DNA of 6,268 nt from JARRRD01 sp037381085. GTDB taxonomy: Bacteria > Nitrospirota > Thermodesulfovibrionia > Thermodesulfovibrionales > UBA6898. The translations under genes and the position numbers were made by a program. The stretch spans positions 1 to 6,268 of the forward strand of contig JARRRD010000103.1 in the NCBI GenBank assembly GCA_037381085.1. Direction: 5' to 3'. The notes under the pieces are model-generated. The model saw only the letters and a program-made list of their open reading frames with translations, did not search any database and was not told the origin of the DNA. This document shows positions 1 to 6,127 of the stretch, piece after piece; position 1 is the first letter of the stretch; each line of letters begins with the position of its first letter.

Positions 1-11
1 CCGCTGGCCGC

Positions 12-17
12 AGGAGG
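12..17 (+). promoter_or_regulatory. Strong Shine-Dalgarno of pilC
   Basis: A perfect AGGAGG lies at 12-17. It sits only 2 bases before the first ATG (20) and 11 bases before the second in-frame ATG (29). The first spacing is too short for normal initiation and the second is slightly long, so the site favours ATG 29. It is the only strong ribosome binding site seen in front of any gene of the cluster. Confidence 0.75.
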
Positions 18-28
18 TAATGGACATT

Positions 29-1243
29 ATGGCTAATGTCTTTGAATGGTCGGGCAAAACAGTCAGGGGGGACATCGAATCGGGCGAGATAACCGCCAAT
101 TCGAGAGAAGAGGTCATTTCACAGTTAAGGAAGCGCAACATCAACGCCACAATCGTCAAGGCAAAGGAAAAGAAGCCTCTCTTCAGCGGACTGACCATGG
201 GCGGCGGCGTCAAGGACAAGGACATTGTCATTTTCACGAGGCAGTTTGCAACCATGATTGACGCGGGGCTGCCGCTGGTCCAGGCCCTGGAGATTTTGTC
301 GACCCAGGTGGAAAACAAGTTCCTGGGCAAGACACTGGCGGCGATCAAGTCCGATGTGGAATCGGGCTCGACATATGCGGACGCACTCAGGAAACATCCG
401 AAGTCATTCACTGAACTTTACGCGAACATGGTCGCGGCGGGCGAGTCGGGGGGTATACTCGACACCATACTGAACAGGCTTGCCGCTTACATCGAAAAGT
501 CGATGAAGCTGAAGAAAAAGGTCAAAGGGGCCATGGTATATCCCGTCGTGGTTTCGACCGTCGCCGTACTGGTCATTGCGATCATAATGATATTCGTGGT
601 CCCCACCTTTGCGAAGATGTTCACTACGCTTGGGGGGGTCCTTCCACTTCCCACCCAAATAGTAATGAAGATAAGTCATTTCATCGCCGGCATAGGCGGC
701 CTCATCGTGCTTGTATGCATTGTCGGTTTCTTCGTGGGTATCGCCCAGATAAGAAAGACCCGGCGGGGACTGCTTGCTACCGATGCGATCCTCCTCAAAC
801 TTCCCATTTTCGGCACCCTCCTGAGAAAGGTTGCCATCGCGAAATTCACGCGAACTCTGAGCACCCTGATAGGCAGCGGGGTACCTATACTCGACGGTCT
901 TGAAATCACCGCAAAAACCGCCGGCAATAAGGTGGTCGAATATTCCGTCATGGACGTGCGGTCGGCGGTCTCCGAAGGCAAGACCCTGGCCGAGCCGCTT
1001 ATGAAGTCTAAGGTATTTCCCCCCATGGTGACTCACATGATCGCCGTAGGTGAATCAACAGGTGCCCTTGATACGATGCTGGGCAAGATAGCGGATTTTT
1101 ACGACGATGAAGTTGACAACGCCGTTGCTAACCTCACGTCGATGATGGAGCCGATGCTCATGGTCTTTCTCGGAGGGTCCGTAGGGTTTATCGTTGTTGC
1201 GATGTACCTTCCGATCTTCCGTCTCATCACCCTTATCCATTAG
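29..1243 (+). CDS. pilC: Type IV pilus inner-membrane platform protein PilC
   Basis: PilC is the polytopic inner-membrane platform of the type IV pilus machine. The cytoplasmic assembly and retraction ATPases act on it to move pilin subunits. Numbering from ATG 20 (407 residues), two homologous T2SSF domains are visible. The first opens with FTRQFATMIDAGLPL at 72-86 and carries GESGGILD at 141-148. The second opens with FTRTLSTLIGSGVPI at 276-290 and carries GESTGALD at 344-351. Hydrophobic segments lie near 171-197, 222-245 and 376-402, the usual three-helix topology. Length is normal for the family. ATG 29 (404 residues, starting MANVFEWSGKT) is preferred over ATG 20 because of AGGAGG spacing and because family members begin close to this W/F-x-G-K segment. 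pilS starts 5 bases after the stop, so the two are cotranscribed. GspF of type II secretion is homologous, but the pilS-pilR neighbours make PilC the better name. Confidence 0.95.
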   Translation: MANVFEWSGKTVRGDIESGEITANSREEVISQLRKRNINATIVKAKEKKPLFSGLTMGGGVKDKDIVIFTRQFATMIDAGLPLVQALEILSTQVENKFLGKTLAAIKSDVESGSTYADALRKHPKSFTELYANMVAAGESGGILDTILNRLAAYIEKSMKLKKKVKGAMVYPVVVSTVAVLVIAIIMIFVVPTFAKMFTTLGGVLPLPTQIVMKISHFIAGIGGLIVLVCIVGFFVGIAQIRKTRRGLLATDAILLKLPIFGTLLRKVAIAKFTRTLSTLIGSGVPILDGLEITAKTAGNKVVEYSVMDVRSAVSEGKTLAEPLMKSKVFPPMVTHMIAVGESTGALDTMLGKIADFYDDEVDNAVANLTSMMEPMLMVFLGGSVGFIVVAMYLPIFRLITLIH

Positions 1244-1248
1244 ATTAA

Positions 1249-2865
1249 ATGGCGGAAAGAAATGTCCTGATTCCCCGACTTAAGGCCCTGATAAGTTTCA
1301 GGGCCTTGTTTGTTACGCTCCTCCTCGGTTCCTCTTATCTGTTCAAGGTCGAATACATTTATGCCCACGCAAGGGCCATCTCCATCTTCATAATCTCCCA
1401 GTACTTTCTCACCATCACTTACTCCCTTCTGATCGGGCGGCTGAACAATCTTTTCCTTTTCACCTATGTCCAGTTGATCCTGGACGTACTGTCGGAAATC
1501 TGTCTGATCTACATCACCGGGGGAATAGAAAGCTGGTTCTCCTTTATGCTGATCCTCACCGTCCTGTCTTCGAGCATCATTCTGAACAAGAAGGCGGGAT
1601 ATGTCACCGCCAGTCTCGGCAGTATCCTTTACGGCGCCCTGCTGGACCTGCAGTTTTACGGGCTGCTGCCCCTCCACTATGACTCTTCCATTCCCGAAAA
1701 GGAGTTCCTGTACAACATATTCATACATATACTTGCGCTCTATGTAACCGCCTATCTCAGCGGATACCTTTCCTCCAGTCTTGAGAGGACCAAGCGGGAA
1801 CTCGACAAGAAATCCTCCAACCTCAGAGACCTCGAATTCTTCAACGTCAAGGTGATAGAGAGCCTGCCGAGCGGACTGTTTACGACAGGGCTGAACGGCG
1901 ACGTCCTTATCTTCAACCGGGCCGCCGAAAAGATAACCGGGATACACAGAGAGGCCGTGATAGGCTCAAGGATCGAGAAGGCCATGCCCTTTCTTACTTT
2001 CCCTTTCCTGGAAGGCCGCCGCGAGGGGATACTGGAGTCGGACGAAGGAGGACACAAGATTATCGGGTTGACCGTCACGGACCTTAAAGACATGAGTGAC
2101 AGGCAGACGGGTTTTATCGGCGTCTTCCAGGACCTGACCCAGATTAAACAGCTCGAAACCGAAATCAAGGCGAAGGAGAAGTGGGCCGCCATAGGCGAAC
2201 TGTCGATGAACATCGCACACGAAATCAGAAACCCGCTTGCTTCCATGAGGGGATCGATAGAGATGCTGAGGGACAACAAGATCCCGTCTAAACACAGGGA
2301 CCAGCTCATGAGTATCGCCCTGAATGAAATGGAGCGGCTGAACGGCATCATATCGGATTTTCTCACTTACTCCAGCTCCCGGTCTCCGGACCTGAAGGAA
2401 ATCGACCTTCACCTGCTCCTCGATGAAACCCTCTCGCTCCTCGAAAACATAGAACAGAACAGGGGCAACATCTCCATAAAGAGGGATTTTGACGGCTCTC
2501 TCTTTGCTTTCGCCGACCCCCAGAAGATGAGACAGGTATTCTGGAATCTCGGTGTAAACGCCATCGAGGCAATGAAGGACGGCGGTGAACTTACGGTATC
2601 GACAGGCAGCGCCTCAGGCTACGTCAGGGTCGCCTTCTCCGACACCGGAGTCGGCATAGATCCTTCCGCTGCGGAGAGAATCTTCTACCCTTTCTTTACC
2701 ACAAAAGACAGGGGAACGGGACTCGGACTGTCGATCGCCTACCGGATCGTGGAGGAGCATGACGGCCGGCTCACCGTGAAGAGCATCCCTGGAATTAAGA
2801 CGGTCTTTGAGATTATACTACACGGGGCAAATGGAAAACTCAAAGGGGAGAATACTCGTCATTGA
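1249..2865 (+). CDS. pilS: Membrane sensor histidine kinase PilS
   Basis: PilS is the sensor kinase of the PilS/PilR two-component system, which controls pilin transcription. The 538-residue protein has an N-terminal membrane region with about six hydrophobic helices (roughly 15-33, 44-62, 69-89, 95-112, 117-137, 155-175) and no large periplasmic domain, as in PilS. A PAS-like segment follows at about 195-300. The HisKA box NIAHEIRNPL lies at 321-330 with phospho-acceptor His324 and the HExxN phosphatase-type signature. The ATPase domain shows an N box (NLGVNAIEAM, 433-442), G1 DTGVGI (465-470), an F box around 479-485 and G2 GTGLGLS (489-495). All catalytic motifs are intact. There is no Shine-Dalgarno before ATG 1249, only 5 bases lie between it and the pilC stop, and no other Met occurs until residue 100, so translation probably depends on reinitiation after pilC. 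The partner regulator overlaps its 3' end. Confidence 0.93.
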   Translation: MAERNVLIPRLKALISFRALFVTLLLGSSYLFKVEYIYAHARAISIFIISQYFLTITYSLLIGRLNNLFLFTYVQLILDVLSEICLIYITGGIESWFSFMLILTVLSSSIILNKKAGYVTASLGSILYGALLDLQFYGLLPLHYDSSIPEKEFLYNIFIHILALYVTAYLSGYLSSSLERTKRELDKKSSNLRDLEFFNVKVIESLPSGLFTTGLNGDVLIFNRAAEKITGIHREAVIGSRIEKAMPFLTFPFLEGRREGILESDEGGHKIIGLTVTDLKDMSDRQTGFIGVFQDLTQIKQLETEIKAKEKWAAIGELSMNIAHEIRNPLASMRGSIEMLRDNKIPSKHRDQLMSIALNEMERLNGIISDFLTYSSSRSPDLKEIDLHLLLDETLSLLENIEQNRGNISIKRDFDGSLFAFADPQKMRQVFWNLGVNAIEAMKDGGELTVSTGSASGYVRVAFSDTGVGIDPSAAERIFYPFFTTKDRGTGLGLSIAYRIVEEHDGRLTVKSIPGIKTVFEIILHGANGKLKGENTRH

Positions 2866-4192
2866 AGACGAGAGGAGCATGCGAGAGGTACTGAAGATAC
2901 TTCTCGAAGAGGAAGGCTACGACGTCTCCGCCGCCCTGGACGGGCTGGAAGGCATGGAGGCGATCAGGAACAACATTTTCGATCTGGTAATCACGGACAT
3001 CAAGATGCCCCAGGCCGACGGCTTCGAGGTACTGAAGCTGGTGAAAGAGGTAGTACCGGAAACGATCGTCATCATGGTGACGGCCTTCGGCACGACCGAA
3101 GCGGCCATCGATGCGATGAAAAAAGGGGCTTATGATTACATCAACAAACCGTTCAAGATAGACGAAATAAGACTGATAGTCAACAAGGCCTTCGAGAAGA
3201 AGAAACTGAGCGATGAACTCTCTCTCCTGCGCGAGAAATTCCAGACGTCTTTCAGGCTTGAAAATATCATAGGAAAGAGCACCAGGATGCAGGAACTCTT
3301 CAAGCTTATCCCGCGCGTTGCCCAGAGCAACTCCACCGTCCTCATCACGGGCGAAAGCGGGACGGGGAAGGAACTCGTGGCGTCGGCCCTCCACAACCTG
3401 AGCCCGAGAAAGGGCAAGAACTTTGTCACCATCAATTGTGCGACCTTCCCCGAGGGGCTCCTTGAATCGGAGATGTTCGGGCATGTCAGAGGGTCCTTTA
3501 CGGGGGCAGTGCACAGCAAGGCGGGTCTGCTGGAGGTGGCCAACGGCGGAAGTTTCTTCCTCGATGAGATCGGCGAGATGCCGTTGGCCCTGCAGTCGAA
3601 ATTGCTGAGGGTCATCGAGAACGGGACCTTCAGAAGGGTCGGGGGGACCGCGGACATCAAGGTCGACGTGCGGGTCATCTGTGCAACAAACAGGAATATT
3701 GTTGAAGAAGTCGCCTCGGGAGGTTTCAGGGAAGACCTTTACTACAGGCTCAACGTCATCCCGATCAATGTCACTCCCCTGCGGGAAAGAAAGGAGGACA
3801 TACCTCTTCTGCTTGAACATTTCCTTGTCAAATTCTCCGGTAATTCAAAGAAAGTTTCACCCGAGGCGCTACAGCTTCTTATGGCCCATACCTGGAAAGG
3901 GAACGTGCGTGAACTGGAAAACATGGTCGAGCGCATGGTCCTTCTCTCAGACAGAGAGATGATCATGCCCGATGACGTACCGGACGAAATCAAGGGGACG
4001 CCTGAGCAGATCGGGGGCCTGCCGGAAATAGACAGCGGTTTCGACCTTGAAAGGTTAATGGAGGACATTGAAAAAGACTATCTTCTCAAGGCCCTTGACA
4101 AGTCGCAGGGAGTGAAAACCGAAGCGGCAAGACTCCTGAACCTCACTTTTCGTTCCTTCCGGCACAGACTGCAGAAATACGGGCTCAAATGA
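2831..4192 (+). CDS. pilR: σ54-dependent response regulator PilR
   Basis: PilR is an NtrC-family activator. Phosphorylated by PilS, it remodels σ54 RNA polymerase at pilin promoters. Numbering from ATG 2831 (453 residues), the receiver domain (about 6-120) has E12/D13, phospho-acceptor D56, T84 and K106. The AAA+ domain has Walker A GESGTGKE (174-181), the σ54-contact loop GSFTGA (221-226), Walker B FFLDEIGE (242-249), sensor I around ICATNRN (283-289), the arginine-finger region FREDLYYRLNV (299-309) and sensor II GNVRELEN (357-364). A Fis-type helix-turn-helix closes the protein (about 412-452) with LTFRSFRHRLQKYG, close to the C-terminus I recall for Pseudomonas PilR. An in-frame TTG at 2807 would add 8 residues. 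ATG 2831 is preferred because the receiver domain begins a few residues later. The start lies 35 bases inside pilS, with only a weak GGGG upstream. The gene appears complete. Confidence 0.93.
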   Translation: MENSKGRILVIEDERSMREVLKILLEEEGYDVSAALDGLEGMEAIRNNIFDLVITDIKMPQADGFEVLKLVKEVVPETIVIMVTAFGTTEAAIDAMKKGAYDYINKPFKIDEIRLIVNKAFEKKKLSDELSLLREKFQTSFRLENIIGKSTRMQELFKLIPRVAQSNSTVLITGESGTGKELVASALHNLSPRKGKNFVTINCATFPEGLLESEMFGHVRGSFTGAVHSKAGLLEVANGGSFFLDEIGEMPLALQSKLLRVIENGTFRRVGGTADIKVDVRVICATNRNIVEEVASGGFREDLYYRLNVIPINVTPLRERKEDIPLLLEHFLVKFSGNSKKVSPEALQLLMAHTWKGNVRELENMVERMVLLSDREMIMPDDVPDEIKGTPEQIGGLPEIDSGFDLERLMEDIEKDYLLKALDKSQGVKTEAARLLNLTFRSFRHRLQKYGLK

Positions 4193-5160
4193 AGGCCCTG
4201 AAACTCGGAGAAGCCCTTGTCAAAGACAGCCTCATAACGCAGAAGCATCTGAAGCTTGCACTGGAGAGGCAGGTCATCTTCGGTGGCAGGCTTGGAACAA
4301 ACATCGTCGAGCTGGGCATAATGACCGAAAGGGACCTTCTCTCTTTTTTGAGCCGGCACTTCAAGGTGCCTGCCGTCGATGTCAGACAGCTCTCTTCCGT
4401 TGATGATGAAACTATCTCCTGCCTGAGCCGTGAAACGGCGGAAAAATATCAGGTCGTACCCTTCAGAAAGGACCGCAACAGGCTGTACGTGGCGATGATG
4501 GACCCGAGATCTATGACCCAAGTCGACGAGCTGAGGTTCGTAACGGGATTTGACATCATACCTCACGCCATTACGGAACTGAGACTGCTCTACGTCCTGG
4601 AAAAATATTACGGCATAAAAAGGGACTTGAGGTACATCAGCGTGTTTGGCAAAGAGGGGGAGAAGGAACCGACAAAGGACAAAACCGAAGAACAGCTGAG
4701 GAAGGTCAAGGAGGAGTTTGCCGATGCAAAGGGAAAAGAGGAGATAATAGGGCTTCTTCTGAGCCATTCCGGCAAGATCGCCAAGCGTACCGCCGTTTTC
4801 ATTATCAAGGGTGACAGGGCGACCGGCTGGAAATCGAGGGGTATGAATGTGGACAATGCCGAAATGGCAGTGGGCCATAATTCGGTTTTTTCCGACGTCA
4901 TCAGGAGAAAGAGCTATTACAGGGGACCCCTTCTGAAGGTAACGGACAACGAGCCCCTCATATCTCTTCTCTCCGGCGCGCCGCAGGACTGTCTTGTATT
5001 TCCCATACTGATCAGGGAAAAGATTATCGGTCTTCTTTACGCCGACAACGGAAACAGCTCCGTCCTTGATGCCGGGCTCAACTTTATCAGCACTCTCATC
5101 GCCATGGCGTCCATCAGCTTCGAGATCGCGATCCTGAGGCGCAAGATCCTGGATTTATAG
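4189..5160 (+). CDS. Stand-alone MshEN (GspE/PilB N-terminal) domain protein with GAF-like C-terminus
   Basis: This is a 323-residue soluble protein. Residues 1-145 match the N-terminal domain of PilB/GspE/MshE ATPases. Two 24-residue motifs (5-28, KLG...ERQ; 34-57, RLG...SRH) are separated by exactly 5 residues. They are followed by a VVPF...LYVAMMDP segment (89-106) and a DELRFVTGFDIIP...YYG segment (113-142). In MshE this tandem motif binds cyclic di-GMP. Residues 145-185 form a charged linker rich in Lys and Glu. About 186-315 looks like a GAF domain (VFIIKGD...; VFPILIREKIIGLLYAD). There is no Walker A or B motif, so it is not an assembly ATPase, and the intact GAF-like end argues against a truncated pilB. 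The start overlaps the pilR stop as ATGA with no Shine-Dalgarno, suggesting translational coupling. A regulatory, c-di-GMP-responsive role near PilSR or the pilus motor is inferred. Motif deviations (K5, S14, H57) leave actual ligand binding open. Confidence 0.8.
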   Translation: MKALKLGEALVKDSLITQKHLKLALERQVIFGGRLGTNIVELGIMTERDLLSFLSRHFKVPAVDVRQLSSVDDETISCLSRETAEKYQVVPFRKDRNRLYVAMMDPRSMTQVDELRFVTGFDIIPHAITELRLLYVLEKYYGIKRDLRYISVFGKEGEKEPTKDKTEEQLRKVKEEFADAKGKEEIIGLLLSHSGKIAKRTAVFIIKGDRATGWKSRGMNVDNAEMAVGHNSVFSDVIRRKSYYRGPLLKVTDNEPLISLLSGAPQDCLVFPILIREKIIGLLYADNGNSSVLDAGLNFISTLIAMASISFEIAILRRKILDL

Positions 5161-5913
5161 AATAATCCTCTGCCTGCCGGCATACACGTTCATCCTGTTC
5201 CCGCGTACGAAACCGATGAGCGTCAGGTCCTTCGACCTGGCAATTTCCACCGCGAGGCTTGTCGGTGCGGCCCTGCTGACAACCACGGGGATCCGGCAGC
5301 GTGCGCACTTCGAGACTATCTCCGAGGAGAGCCGTCCGCTGGCCAGCATGATCCTCCCCTCGAATGGGATATTCTCCAGGAGACAGTAGCCTATTACCTT
5401 GTCGACGGCGTTGTGTCTGCCGATGTCTTCGGCAAAGGCGAGGACATGGCTTCCGTCCGTCAGGGCCGCGCTGTGGACACCACCGGTGGCCCTGTATCCT
5501 TCCGATTTTTTCTGAAACTCCCCGAAGATGTTTCTGACAGTCTCGGCTTTAAAGGAGCTGTCGTCCGATATTTCCCCGGGAGGCTCCGCGCTCAGACTCA
5601 CGCCCCCGGCGCAGCCGGAGGTGATGACCTTCTCTCCCTCCCTGAGCGAGCCCGATGAAGGGACGTCCACAACGATCTCCTCGCCATACTCTATACTGAT
5701 CCTTTCCGCACACCACTCCCCGTTTATCAGTCCCTCGTTGTGGATGACCCCGACTACGAACTCACGGACCATCATCGGGGTGCAGTAAAGGCTGAGGGCG
5801 TGCCTGCCGTTAACCGAGATCCTCACCTTTTTTTCGACGGCGACGATATCCTCGATCTCCTCCGCGGAACCATCTTTGATCCTCAGTATTTTTAAGGTGT
5901 CAAATGTATTCAT
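5155..5913 (-). CDS. fdhD: Formate dehydrogenase accessory sulfurtransferase FdhD
   Basis: FdhD moves sulfur from a cysteine desulfurase to the Mo/W-bis-MGD cofactor of formate dehydrogenase, which needs it for activity. Numbering from the longest start (ATG at 5943, 262 residues), family signatures are TGGVHSAAL (153-161), EDIGRHNAVDKVIG (172-185), LASGRLSSEIV (200-210) and SRAAPTSLAVEIA (223-235), with a C-terminal LIGFVRGNRMNVY. The cysteine loop reads SGCAGG (109-114): C111 is present, but the second Cys of the usual CxxC is Gly114. A different CxxC, C213-A-R-C216, occurs later. The start given here is Met11 (252 residues), since FdhD similarity begins after it and the likely promoter leaves only about 7 bases before ATG 5943. 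A weak GGA lies 8 bases upstream of Met11. No formate dehydrogenase gene is in the window. The 3' end overlaps the convergent upstream gene by 6 bases. Family assignment is firm; the start is not. Confidence 0.93.
   Translation of the reverse strand: MNTFDTLKILRIKDGSAEEIEDIVAVEKKVRISVNGRHALSLYCTPMMVREFVVGVIHNEGLINGEWCAERISIEYGEEIVVDVPSSGSLREGEKVITSGCAGGVSLSAEPPGEISDDSSFKAETVRNIFGEFQKKSEGYRATGGVHSAALTDGSHVLAFAEDIGRHNAVDKVIGYCLLENIPFEGRIMLASGRLSSEIVSKCARCRIPVVVSRAAPTSLAVEIARSKDLTLIGFVRGNRMNVYAGRQRIIL
5222..5241 (+). terminator. Weak candidate terminator hairpin for the pilus operon, inside fdhD
   Basis: GTCAGGTC and GACCTGGC at 5222-5229 and 5234-5241 form an 8-bp stem with one G-U pair around a CTTC loop, about 60 bases past the last stop of the pilus operon. 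Only AATTTCC follows, so the U-tract is poor. The bases also encode fdhD residues on the other strand, so the dyad may be chance. It is reported because no better terminator is visible downstream of the operon. Confidence 0.2.
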
Positions 5914-5956
5914 GGTTTCAATCCATATTTCGTCGCCGCTCATCCCGGACGTTCAT

Positions 5957-5984
5957 ATTATACCTGATGTCATTGTGCCGACAA
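5957..5984 (-). promoter_or_regulatory. Probable fdhD promoter
   Basis: On the minus strand a perfect -10 TATAAT (5962-5957) is preceded, after a 16-base spacer, by TTGTCG (5984-5979), which matches four of six bases of the -35 consensus. Transcription would start near 5950. The -35 lies inside the perfect inverted repeat at 5967-5990, so a repressor or activator bound there could control fdhD. Predicted by eye only. Confidence 0.5.
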
Positions 5985-5990
5985 TGACAT
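5967..5990. repeat. Perfect 10-bp inverted repeat, probable operator
   Basis: ATGTCATTGT (5967-5976) and ACAATGACAT (5981-5990) are exact reverse complements around the 4-base centre GCCG. No T-run follows on either strand, so it does not look like a terminator. It covers the -35 and part of the spacer of the putative fdhD promoter, a usual operator position. It does not match the FNR (TTGAT-N4-ATCAA), CRP (TGTGA-N6-TCACA) or Rex consensus as I know them. The cognate regulator is unknown. Confidence 0.6.
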
Positions 5991-6013
5991 GACGGAACAG
6001 CCGGCCAGATAAC

Positions 6014-6043
6014 TTGACATGCAGTGCCCCGTGAAATTATTAT
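6014..6043 (+). promoter_or_regulatory. Promoter of tRNA-Pro
   Basis: A perfect -35 TTGACA (6014-6019) and a -10 TATTAT (6038-6043, five of six) are separated by 18 bases; an alternative -10 TTATTA at 6037-6042 gives 17. Predicted transcription starts at about 6049-6051, essentially at the mature tRNA 5' end (6051). The bases between the -10 and the start are AT-rich, not the GC-rich discriminator typical of stringently controlled stable-RNA promoters. Confidence 0.65.
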
Positions 6044-6050
6044 CCATATA

Positions 6051-6127
6051 CGGGGCGTAGCGCAGCCTGGTAGCGCACACGGTTCGGGACCGTGGAGTCG
6101 AAGGTTCAAATCCTTTCGCCCCGACCA
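6051..6127 (+). tRNA. tRNA-Pro, anticodon CGG (reads CCG)
   Basis: The complete 77-base cloverleaf can be folded by hand. The acceptor stem is CGGGGCG (6051-6057) with CGCCCCG (6117-6123), all seven pairs perfect. The D stem is GCGC/GCGC with GG in its loop. The anticodon stem is CACGG/CCGTG with loop TTCGGGA, giving anticodon CGG. The variable loop is 5 bases. The T stem is GAAGG/CCTTT (one G-U pair) with loop TTCAAAT. Discriminator A6124 and CCA (6125-6127) are encoded. C1-G72 is the expected first pair of bacterial tRNA-Pro. Five T residues (6128-6132) follow directly and may help end the transcript. The gene stands alone, divergent from fdhD, with its own promoter. Confidence 0.96.

Noticed and set aside
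404..1036. Minus-strand open frame (210 codons) opposite pilC
   Set aside because: It is a shadow of pilC, with low-complexity charged composition and no domain.
1240..2366. Minus-strand open frames (1240-1947 and 1752-2366) opposite pilS
   Set aside because: Both mirror the pilS coding frame. Their composition (for example Ser/Leu-rich runs opposite polar codons) is what an antisense reading gives.
3491..3508. GSFTGA in PilR in place of the textbook GAFTGA
   Set aside because: As I recall, Pseudomonas PilR has the same Ser, so this is a normal variant of the σ54-contact loop and not a defect.
2840..3820. Long minus-strand open frame (326 codons) opposite pilR
   Set aside because: It lies wholly antisense to an intact, motif-rich PilR, resembles no family, and long antisense frames are common in GC-rich coding DNA.
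4078..4901. Minus-strand frames opposite the 3' end of pilR and the MshEN-GAF gene
   Set aside because: They overlap two well-supported plus-strand genes and show no recognisable protein.
4189..5160. Possibility that the MshEN gene is a truncated pilB/gspE pseudogene
   Set aside because: The frame is intact for 323 codons and continues into a coherent GAF-like region, not into a broken ATPase domain.
5914..5925. GTTTCAATCC-like string reminiscent of CRISPR repeat ends
   Set aside because: It occurs once, has no spaced copies, and lies in the N-terminal coding region of fdhD.
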